Assembly (NCBI RefSeq): GCF_032229225.1
Contig: NZ_CP135076.1
Span: forward strand, 2,523,001 to 2,587,000
DNA from: Stakelama saccharophila
GTDB taxonomy: Bacteria; Pseudomonadota; Alphaproteobacteria; Sphingomonadales; Sphingomonadaceae
Reading direction: 5' to 3'
DNA length: 64,000 nucleotides
Part shown: positions 58,201 through 64,000 of the stretch, piece after piece
How the letters are laid out: each line of letters begins with the position of its first letter
Position numbering within the stretch: the stretch's first letter is position 1
Position numbers and translations under genes: made by a program
The notes under the pieces: model-generated
Database searches by the model: none
The model's input: only the letters and a program-made list of their open reading frames with translations
Told to the model about the DNA's origin: nothing

Positions 58201-60512
58201 AATAGCCAGAAACGGGCGGCGGCCTCCGTCCAAGCTCTCTGCATCGCATCGATGTCGACGCGCCGCGCGGCCTCCGGAGCATAGGCTGCGCTCAACGACG
58301 TCTCCTCGTGCCGATATCGCTCGGTCAGTTTCAGCGCCTCGCGGGTCGCGGCCACACGATCGGACATATCAGGCGAGAATGCGAACCGAAGATCGTGCCC
58401 ATGAGTCGCAAGGCACGTTTCCCCAAATGCCAGCATGGCGCGCAGGCGCGTCTGGTCCTCGCCGGCCAAAGGCAATCGGGTTGCCGCCAGGAAATCCGCT
58501 CTGGCGGCGACGGCACCATCCAGCGCAACGGGCACCTCCCCCGCAGACGCGACCATCTCCTCCTGCCATGCATTGGACCATTCGATGCGCGCGACCCCGT
58601 CAAGCGCTGCCGGGACATCGGCCACGGCCTTGCGCGCAATCCCAAGCCGGCGTGCGATATCACGAAATCGGACCATCGCCTCGCTCGAATGACTGGCGCC
58701 CGACGGAAAGGTAAAAATTGGCGTCGCTTCGGTCGCGTCGCGCACGGTGCGGCCGATTGCGCGATGGATGGTCCAGCCGCTCGGATCAGGCCGGTGCAGC
58801 AGCGCCACTACGGCGTTGAGTTCGTCGCGCAATTGCCGCGTTTCGACCGCCTCCCGCTCCCATTCCTCCGTGGTGAGTTCGTCACGTGTCGTCCAGGCAC
58901 TGTCGAGCTGCTTTAGCACCGCCGATTTGGTAGCCTTGGCCGAATGAAGCTCGAGACAGAACGGCGCCAACCCTCTGTCGGCTAGCCGCCGATGCACCAC
59001 GTCGAGCGCTGCGCGCTTCTCGGCGACGAACAACACACGCCGGCCAAGCGCCAGATTGTGGGCAATCATATTGGCAATAGTTTGCGACTTGCCGGTGCCA
59101 GGCGGTCCATCAAGCACGAAATCACGCTCCTCGGCGGAGGCGACGACGGCGACCAGTTGAGAGCTGTCGGCCGGCAATGGCGTGAAAAGGCTGGCGGGGT
59201 CGACCTTGGCGTCCATCTCATCGGCGCGCGGAAAGGGCCCTTTGTCGACCGCCACCGACCCATCCCGATCGATCAGATGGCGAACGAGCGGGCTTTCCTT
59301 GAGTAGATCGGCCCGATCGACAAGATCCTTCCACATCAAATATTTGGCAAAAGAAAAAGTGCCGAGCGCAACGTCGGGCACGACCTCGAACCCAGCGATA
59401 TCGCGCACCGCGATTCGCACTCTTCGCCAAATGCCTTCGACGTCGATCCCGCTATCGTCCTTTGGCAATTCGCCGTCCAGTCCGGGAATGGTCAGTTCGA
59501 AATCTTGGCGCAGGAGTTCGAGCAGCGTCAGGTTGAAGCGGGGTTCGTCCTCATGGGCGATCATCGTCACGCCCGACAGGGCGCTCTTGCGCTCTAGGCT
59601 CACCGGCACCAAAATCAGCGGAGCGCGATAGACCTTCTCCTCGCTGGCTGATTTTTTCCATTTGAGAAAGCCGAGCGCGAGATAGAGCGTGTTGGCACCG
59701 CCCTCCTCCAAGTCCGTGCGCGCCTTGCGGTAAAGATCAACGAGTCCCGCATCGAGCTTGTCCTTGGGCAGCAGCGAAAGCGCCTCGCCGCGCTGCATCG
59801 CCTTTTCGGCGACCTCGTTGCGCAGGCTTGATTGCGTCTGCTGATCGTATAGCTTTTCGTCGCGCCCTCCGACCTCGAGGTCGGGCATTGCAACGATGCG
59901 AACCTTCTTGCCGTCGGCAAGGACATCCTCCAGCGCGCCGGGATCGGGGCAGAGCAATTTGATGACGGTCTTGCTGTCACGCAAGTTGAGCAGGTTATTG
60001 CTGGTCGTGAGGTTGAGCAGCTTGCGCTGCCATTGTCGAATGCGCCCGCTCGCGGTCGGCGCTTCTTCGCTTACCTCGACATCGAATGCGGGAAGTGCAG
60101 GCGCCGCCTCCAAGGCCTCCGAAACAGGTTTAGTTTCGTCAGGCACAGCATGCGATATCGCGGCAACGCCGAGTGGCCGAATTTTCTGCATGCGTGCACG
60201 GCGCACATCAACGGCCAATTCGAATTGCGGGTCAGCCTCTTCAGCGATCTGACGGCGAGCGGCAGCCATCGCCTGACTAAAGCTTGCCGGTGGATTATGC
60301 GTCGCGAGTGTCGTTTCGAATATAACGAGGTCGTCGAGGTCGAACCGCCGACGCAGCGCCGCGGCTTCATCCGTGAGAAGCGCTGCGAACTCGACGGGCT
60401 GCAGCCACACTCCCACAAAGGCGTGCCCTTTTGTCAGGATCACCAACGGATTGAGGCTGGCCTGTTCTAGCGCTGCGGCGAACAACAGTGCGGTGTCGAG
60501 ACAGGTTGCCAA
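55299..60512 (-). CDS. DUF4011 / SF1 helicase / Vsr-like nuclease / DUF3320 protein, main part
   Basis: 1737 codons, from a TTG at 60512 that is probably not the real start: the frame continues the N-terminal part at 60367-61158 after a one-base shift. Domain order: transglutaminase-like residues (TCLDTALLF Cys, GHAFVGVWL His, IFETT Glu; residues 3-67), DUF4011 (about 157-400), SF1 helicase (Walker A GPPGTGKSQT near 470; DEASQ near 1094; GDPRQMPPS; VTRARRQ), Vsr/PD-(D/E)xK-like nuclease (about 1395-1495; FRIDLGVV, VGVECDGAAYHS) and DUF3320 (about 1580-1660). The DUF4011-helicase-Vsr architecture is known to me from reported anti-phage proteins (Hhe). Last gene of the minus-strand operon. Confidence 0.88.
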   Translation of the reverse strand: MATCLDTALLFAAALEQASLNPLVILTKGHAFVGVWLQPVEFAALLTDEAAALRRRFDLDDLVIFETTLATHNPPASFSQAMAAARRQIAEEADPQFELAVDVRRARMQKIRPLGVAAISHAVPDETKPVSEALEAAPALPAFDVEVSEEAPTASGRIRQWQRKLLNLTTSNNLLNLRDSKTVIKLLCPDPGALEDVLADGKKVRIVAMPDLEVGGRDEKLYDQQTQSSLRNEVAEKAMQRGEALSLLPKDKLDAGLVDLYRKARTDLEEGGANTLYLALGFLKWKKSASEEKVYRAPLILVPVSLERKSALSGVTMIAHEDEPRFNLTLLELLRQDFELTIPGLDGELPKDDSGIDVEGIWRRVRIAVRDIAGFEVVPDVALGTFSFAKYLMWKDLVDRADLLKESPLVRHLIDRDGSVAVDKGPFPRADEMDAKVDPASLFTPLPADSSQLVAVVASAEERDFVLDGPPGTGKSQTIANMIAHNLALGRRVLFVAEKRAALDVVHRRLADRGLAPFCLELHSAKATKSAVLKQLDSAWTTRDELTTEEWEREAVETRQLRDELNAVVALLHRPDPSGWTIHRAIGRTVRDATEATPIFTFPSGASHSSEAMVRFRDIARRLGIARKAVADVPAALDGVARIEWSNAWQEEMVASAGEVPVALDGAVAARADFLAATRLPLAGEDQTRLRAMLAFGETCLATHGHDLRFAFSPDMSDRVAATREALKLTERYRHEETSLSAAYAPEAARRVDIDAMQRAWTEAAARFWLLATFAQRKVRRALAQSGGASGVIEPEADLPRLAVMRELLSRIDGLAPQASDIPGWAGLASDGDRIEAAIAGAERLRAAIAAEAHSPDSLIELRRATAALVVDANDLLTGDGAIAGAVERLRRAIQRLDDIVGQFEMLSGATADGDLAKLRERAAAVTDNARRLHDWTAWRRVRAEAVQAELSPLVEALETGRVAPEDASETFETAYARWFAFTRIDQEPLLTQFVAGEQEDRIERFRALDEKMSELSTRYTRAKLCGLIPDKNDVGKKDGYGALKYQLQLQRPSKPIRKLAAEMGDAFTRLAPCMLMSPLSIAQYLPPDQALFDLVIFDEASQITPWDAIGAMARGKQVVIAGDPRQMPPSNDFARGSGTSTIEDDTAQDMESILDECLAAGVPSHSLDWHYRSRHESLISFSNNRYYESKLVTFPSPEVRPSAVTWRRVPGVYTNGVRTNPIEAQAIVEEAVRRLRDPGFVDEWGDPLSLGIITMNAEQMKLIEDLLDKARRAHPAIEPHFDTENRLEPVCVRNLETVQGDERDVILLGTNFGPTEPAGKTMSMAFGKLNASGGWRRLNVAVTRARRQMTVFTSFDPGMIDLTRTAAEGVRDLKTFIEFADRGPRALAEATRGSLGGADSPFEEAVTAALRRRGWTVVPQVGVSKFRIDLGVVHPDRPGDYLVGVECDGAAYHSAATARDRDKVRAAILEGLGWTLLRIWSTDWWIDKERAADRLHAEIEACLAADRTAAAERERVEQEAEVPIVSPSEVGLEDVPSIETEATVADPASVTQFAQHQDTEVTPAPAYARLVEPAPIAIGTVDDLYRVTDFAPVAAMIDAERFYEPAYDDVLSALIGHVLAAEAPIAEPLLAQRIARAHSFQRAGRVIRDRVMARAERAHFVEAEPEGNRFVWEDAGSAAGWNRARSPATPADIRQIEDIALAELRVARRGQDCVSVARQFGIRRLSASAKARIEAA

Positions 60513-61158
60513 GCGTCCCGTCGAGGATTTGCGACGGCGTTCTTACCTTCTGCCCCGCCGTTTCGAAGTTGGCGGGCGGCAGCGCATAGGACAACCGCAG
60601 CCCCGCCACTGCCGACCAGATCGCCGAAGCGAGTTCCCAGACCCGCCCGCGCTCGCCAGCCTTATAGCCATCGATTGCATCGGGTTTGCCCGCGCGTCGC
60701 AGCACGTCGGACGCCCCCTTGAGCACACGATCGACTGCCGGATCATTGGGCATGACGAAGGCGGGCAACAGTTCGGCCATTGTCACAATGCCGCCCCATT
60801 GATTATGCGCAAGCAGGTCGACCGGCTGCGTCAGTTGCGCCAGTGTTTCGCCTTCGCGGTCGCTCAACGTCAATGTTACGGTTCCAGAAAGACCCTCGGT
60901 CAGGTCCTGTAACAACCCAGCATTGAGTGCGACATCTCGGTCGGCGATGTGCAGTTCGTCACCCGCTGCCATCGCATCGATCCGCCAAGTCTTCGCCTGA
61001 ACGAACGGCGGATCAGCGGCGAGCGTAAGAACCAGGTTCTCCTTTGCGTCGCTTTCGGCATGAACGGAAATGCCGAGATCGCGAATGATTGGAATCGCGT
61101 TCTGATGCGTGGCGAAGCCGACTTTCGCCGCGATCGTTGCATTAATCGTCCAGGTCAC
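60367..61158 (-). CDS. N-terminal part of the DUF4011 helicase, frame-shifted from the main part
   Basis: 263-codon frame starting at GTG 61158 (MTWTINATIAAKVGFATHQNAIPII). Residues to about 217 read as the N-terminus of the DUF4011-helicase family, ending in YALPPANFETAGQKVRTPSQILDG; after that the frame is nonsense (NLSRHRTVVRRSART). The family text resumes in the other frame as LATCLDTALLF at 60512. Removing one G from the CTTGGCAACC stretch (about 60505-60515) would rejoin the two. So this is either an inactivated gene, a sequence error, or a programmed shift. 87 bases separate it from the UvrD-like gene upstream. Confidence 0.8.
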   Translation of the reverse strand: MTWTINATIAAKVGFATHQNAIPIIRDLGISVHAESDAKENLVLTLAADPPFVQAKTWRIDAMAAGDELHIADRDVALNAGLLQDLTEGLSGTVTLTLSDREGETLAQLTQPVDLLAHNQWGGIVTMAELLPAFVMPNDPAVDRVLKGASDVLRRAGKPDAIDGYKAGERGRVWELASAIWSAVAGLRLSYALPPANFETAGQKVRTPSQILDGTLGNLSRHRTVVRRSARTGQPQSVGDPDKRARLCGSVAAARRVRSASHG

Positions 61159-61245
61159 GAAATCCCCCCCTCAAGCCAGTTGCGCCGGCTCTCCCCATTC
61201 CAAAATCTCAACGAAATCAGAGGTCAGCGCAAGCCCCTGCCCTCA

Positions 61246-63321
61246 TTACGCCAGCTCCATATCCTCCAGAAACTCCGAGCCCGGCGTCACGCCCGATACG
61301 AGTAGATGATCACGCGCACGGGTGCAGGCGACATAAAGCAAATGGCGCTCGGTCTCGTATGCGGCTTCCATCTCGCCGATGTCGCCGATCGCGCCGAGCC
61401 GCGCCGGATCGGGCAGCACATCCTCGTCACACGCCATCACAACGACGGTCCGGAATTCCAGCCCTTTGGCGTCGTGCATCGTAACGATCCGCACGCCGTC
61501 CTCAGCCCGGGGGTCCAGCCCTGCGGCCAACACTGCGGCGCGGGCGCGAGCCAATTGGCCTTGCGCGCGAACAAGGACGCCGATCTCACCGGGCTGCACG
61601 CCGTCTTCCAGCCGCGCGCTGAGGAAACGCGCGACCTCTCGACGCTCGTCCGCATCGTCGTCGGCGAGGCACAGGATCGGCACCGGTCCATCGAACACCG
61701 AGACCGTGCCGCGCCGACCTTCCTCGACCCCATCCATGTCGGTGATCGCGGGGGGCAACAGCCGATCTGCAGCCGCACGGATCTGATGCGTGGTGCGATA
61801 ATTGACGCGCAGACAGTGGCTGCGCCCACGGATGTCGAGTCCCAGTCGCGCCCAGCTGAAGGGCAAGTGGAATATACGCTGCCCGATATCACCGGCCAGA
61901 AAGAGCGCATCCTCGCGTCCCGCTCCGACGGCTGCCAGGAACTTTACCTGCGCGACCGACAGGTCCTGCGCCTCGTCAACAACGACGTGGGTGAATGGAA
62001 AGGCGCCGCCATCGCGCAGAAAATCAGCCAGCCGGGCATATAACGCGGCCCAGGTCACAACCCCGCGGCTCGCCAGCCTTTGCCGCACGAAGTCGAAGAC
62101 ACTCCAGGCGGCCTCGCGCTGCCGGCTTCCCAATCGGATGCGCCGTCCGACGCGAGGAACCTCGGCATAATGGTCCGCATCGATAACATTCCAGGCATCA
62201 ACCAGTTCTTCCCATTCCTCGAACAGGAATTCGGCAGTCAGCCCCTCGCCCAGTCCGGCCTTCTGCGCATCCGTTATCGCCGTTCGGATTTGACCCGATG
62301 TCGCCAGGTTCGGTTGGCCGAACGCCTGCGTGTAAAGCTCATACGCCGCCTGATCGAGCGCTCGGACAGTGATGCGATCGCGCAGATCAGGGGTCGATTC
62401 AGTCAGGATCCCGCACTTGGCCGATAGCGCGTCGGCGAGCGATTTGGAGAAGGTCGTCAGCAGCACCTTCGCTGTTTTCGCACGCGCCAGATGCGCGGCG
62501 CGGTGCAGCGCCACGATCGTCTTCCCCGTTCCGGCAGACCCGGAAACACGCGCCGGTCCCGACCAGTCCCGTGCCACCAGCGCCCGTTGAACCGGGTGAA
62601 GAAACACCGCCCATTTCTCGAAAGGCTGATCGAGCGCCGCCTTCAGCTCGTCAAGATTGTCGACGGTGCGGAAGCGGCGCTGCGCATCCGGATGGGCGTA
62701 TGGATCGCCGTCACTCTGTTCGGCGACGTGATCCTCGATCCGGCCACCGGTCGCATGGTCTAGCAGTGCTTCCGCAGCTTCCTGCGGAAGCTTGTCGAAC
62801 AGCGCATCGACCTCGGCCTCCTCGGTATCGCGAACCGGCTGCAACCAGTCACGCGGCACGCCGACGTCGAGCATCTGGTCGTCCGTCAGCCCGGCAAAAG
62901 GATAGTTGCGCGCCACTGGCGGCGAGGCAGCTTCCTTTTCCGCCAGTTCGCTTCGCGCATCGTCGAGAAGGGGCTCCGCCTGCTCTTCCTCGCCCGCCAC
63001 CACCGGCACCTCGACGAACTGCATTGCGCCGGTGCGCTCATGCGGAATCAGCCGCTTGCGCTCGGCCCAGGCATAGGCCTCGTCATGGTGCGCGACATAG
63101 GCAAGCAGCACGCGGTCGCCCTCTTTGTGAAGGACAATACGGACGTCGCGATTGACGCGAACAGACCAGAATCCGTCCGCCGCGCCGATGCGGTGCATTT
63201 GCAAGCCGTTACCTCTCGGATCATCACTGATCCGGAGTGCTGTCTGGATCGCCGCGCCAGCCTCAGCTTGACTGAGTTTCGTCAGGGCGTCGGTGAAGGT
63301 AGATGCGTAGACTAAGGTCAC
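61246..63321 (-). CDS. RelE/ParE-like domain fused to UvrD-family helicase
   Basis: 691 residues, GTG start. The first ~95 residues follow the RelE/ParE toxin fold (FTDALTKLSQAEAGAAIQTALRI, DGFWSVRVNRDVRIVLHKEGDRVLLAYVAHHDEAY). A linker (about 100-225) leads to a UvrD/Rep SF1A helicase: Walker A GSAGTGKTIVAL near 258, DEAQD near 448, AGDIGQRI, RVNYRTTHQIR, TMHDAKGLEFR and YVACTRARDHLL near 660. RelE-like fronts on UvrD helicases recur in defence islands. Start overlaps the small upstream ORF by four bases (GTGA), so co-translated. Confidence 0.9.
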   Translation of the reverse strand: MTLVYASTFTDALTKLSQAEAGAAIQTALRISDDPRGNGLQMHRIGAADGFWSVRVNRDVRIVLHKEGDRVLLAYVAHHDEAYAWAERKRLIPHERTGAMQFVEVPVVAGEEEQAEPLLDDARSELAEKEAASPPVARNYPFAGLTDDQMLDVGVPRDWLQPVRDTEEAEVDALFDKLPQEAAEALLDHATGGRIEDHVAEQSDGDPYAHPDAQRRFRTVDNLDELKAALDQPFEKWAVFLHPVQRALVARDWSGPARVSGSAGTGKTIVALHRAAHLARAKTAKVLLTTFSKSLADALSAKCGILTESTPDLRDRITVRALDQAAYELYTQAFGQPNLATSGQIRTAITDAQKAGLGEGLTAEFLFEEWEELVDAWNVIDADHYAEVPRVGRRIRLGSRQREAAWSVFDFVRQRLASRGVVTWAALYARLADFLRDGGAFPFTHVVVDEAQDLSVAQVKFLAAVGAGREDALFLAGDIGQRIFHLPFSWARLGLDIRGRSHCLRVNYRTTHQIRAAADRLLPPAITDMDGVEEGRRGTVSVFDGPVPILCLADDDADERREVARFLSARLEDGVQPGEIGVLVRAQGQLARARAAVLAAGLDPRAEDGVRIVTMHDAKGLEFRTVVVMACDEDVLPDPARLGAIGDIGEMEAAYETERHLLYVACTRARDHLLVSGVTPGSEFLEDMELA

Positions 63322-63545
63322 TTGGGTTTGAACCCGTCGGGATCACGCTCCCGCAGTTTCGACCAGAAATCCTGCTCACCCTCCTGAAGCTTCGCGACTT
63401 GCTTTCGGCGCCACCTTTTGCTGCCCTTCGGCTTTCCGGGTGCAGGGCCTCGATATCGCTCAGCACCCTTGTCCCGCCGATAGCTCAGCCATCCACTGCC
63501 TTTGCCGAACAGTGTCGACCCCCCGGTATATCCCCCCTTGCCCAC
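63318..63545 (-). CDS. Small basic protein with GGYTGGST motif
   Basis: 75 codons. GTG start two bases after the methyltransferase TAA, stop overlapping the next GTG: fully embedded in the operon. Sequence begins GKGGYTGGSTLFGKGSGW, a Gly/Ser motif, and continues with a Lys/Arg-rich stretch (KPKGSKRWRRKQVAKLQEG) that could bind nucleic acid. No family name is known to me. Conserved placement between methyltransferase and helicase suggests a dedicated accessory subunit. Confidence 0.7.
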   Translation of the reverse strand: MGKGGYTGGSTLFGKGSGWLSYRRDKGAERYRGPAPGKPKGSKRWRRKQVAKLQEGEQDFWSKLRERDPDGFKPK

Positions 63546-63547
63546 TG

Positions 63548-64000
63548 TTATACCTCCACCACCTTCATCACCTCATCCCCCAGGTGATTGATGACCTTTA
63601 CCGCGACGCGCCCTCCCTTCGGCCTCGCAAACGGCCGTGAGCGCGTGCGCTTCAGGCTTTCCCAGGCGTCCTGATCGATCTCCGCCTTCAGCGTCGTTTT
63701 CAGCGCCTTATAGGGGTCGTTAGCGCCGGGGAAGTAAGCATGGCGGACGCGGAAGTTTTCGTAATCATAGTCGGTGTCGATGAACCACACGGCGATGTCA
63801 TCGGCGGAATAGGGCTTCACCTCGCCGCCCTTATACATGTCGATGCCGGCGACCTCGATCGACACCTGTCCATCGCCTTCGTCATGCACCTCGATATCGG
63901 GCTCGCCGAACACGGTGAACAGATTGCCCGCGCCGGTATTGGCAAGGTCGGGCATATGCAGATCGGGGTTGATCCGCGCCTGTAGCACCGTCAGCGCGCC
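63548..64000 (-). CDS. Mod-like DNA methyltransferase, C-terminal part
   Basis: The frame runs off the right edge; 150 codons are visible, ending VAVKVINHLGDEVMKVVEV. The segments NPDLHMPDLANTGAGNLFTVFGEPDIEV, WFIDTDYDYENFRVRHAYFPG, ANDPYKALKTTLKAEIDQDAWESL and RPFARPKGGRVAVKVINH are, as I recall, the C-terminal region of type III-like adenine-specific methyltransferases (COG2189). The catalytic DPPY motif is outside the window, so activity cannot be checked. First visible gene of the minus-strand operon; GTG of the small gene follows two bases after its TAA. Confidence 0.6.
   Translation of the reverse strand, partial: GALTVLQARINPDLHMPDLANTGAGNLFTVFGEPDIEVHDEGDGQVSIEVAGIDMYKGGEVKPYSADDIAVWFIDTDYDYENFRVRHAYFPGANDPYKALKTTLKAEIDQDAWESLKRTRSRPFARPKGGRVAVKVINHLGDEVMKVVEV

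Overview
The window reads as chromosome of an alphaproteobacterium, most likely a sphingomonad (Sphingomonas or a close relative). This is inferred from high GC, heavy use of GTG/TTG starts, an NDUFA12-type Complex I accessory subunit, a double cold-shock-domain protein, a small phasin and the family types seen. No species-level claim is possible from sequence reading alone.

Layout. 1-3.5 kb: start of the division/cell-wall cluster on the minus strand (mraZ, rsmH, ftsL-like, ftsI), with ftsI running off the left edge. 3.9-22 kb: mixed housekeeping and accessory genes: cysteine synthase, patatin lipoprotein, ABC-F ATPase, YecD-like hydrolase, AbrB-type permease, aat convergently overlapping a DUF2155 gene, NDUFA12, DUF192 / double-CSD / RecX, fatty acyl-AMP ligase, a membrane PAS-GGDEF-EAL protein, and a DUF969-DUF979-DUF2891 operon. 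21.8-40 kb: tRNA-Trp, secE, nusG, rplK, rplA, rplJ, rplL, rpoB, rpoC. This is the classic transcription/translation cluster, but it is interrupted between rplA and rplJ by a metal-efflux/MerR/YnfA/YbdG block and between rplL and rpoB by two Pro/Ala-rich membrane proteins.

40-52.8 kb: small membrane/hydrophilic proteins, a Tat-exported GH3 beta-glucosidase with a perfect LacI-type palindrome in its leader, modABC divergent from an outer-membrane barrel with a ModE-like palindrome between them, a phasin, a Sco1/CtaG copper-delivery pair, lepA and an adrenodoxin-type reductase.

52.9-64 kb: a probable genomic island. A tRNA-Pro(CGG) is followed by a 667-residue tyrosine recombinase. Facing it on the minus strand is a tightly coupled defence-like operon that enters from the right edge: the C-terminus of a Mod-like DNA methyltransferase, a small basic GGYTGGST protein, a RelE-like/UvrD helicase fusion, and a roughly 1950-residue transglutaminase-like / DUF4011 / SF1 helicase / Vsr-like nuclease / DUF3320 protein whose reading frame is broken by one base just before the predicted transglutaminase cysteine. 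This operon is the best candidate for an under-described system.

Small palindromes of REP type recur in several intergenic gaps, including inside the nusG-rplK and rpoB-rpoC spacers.
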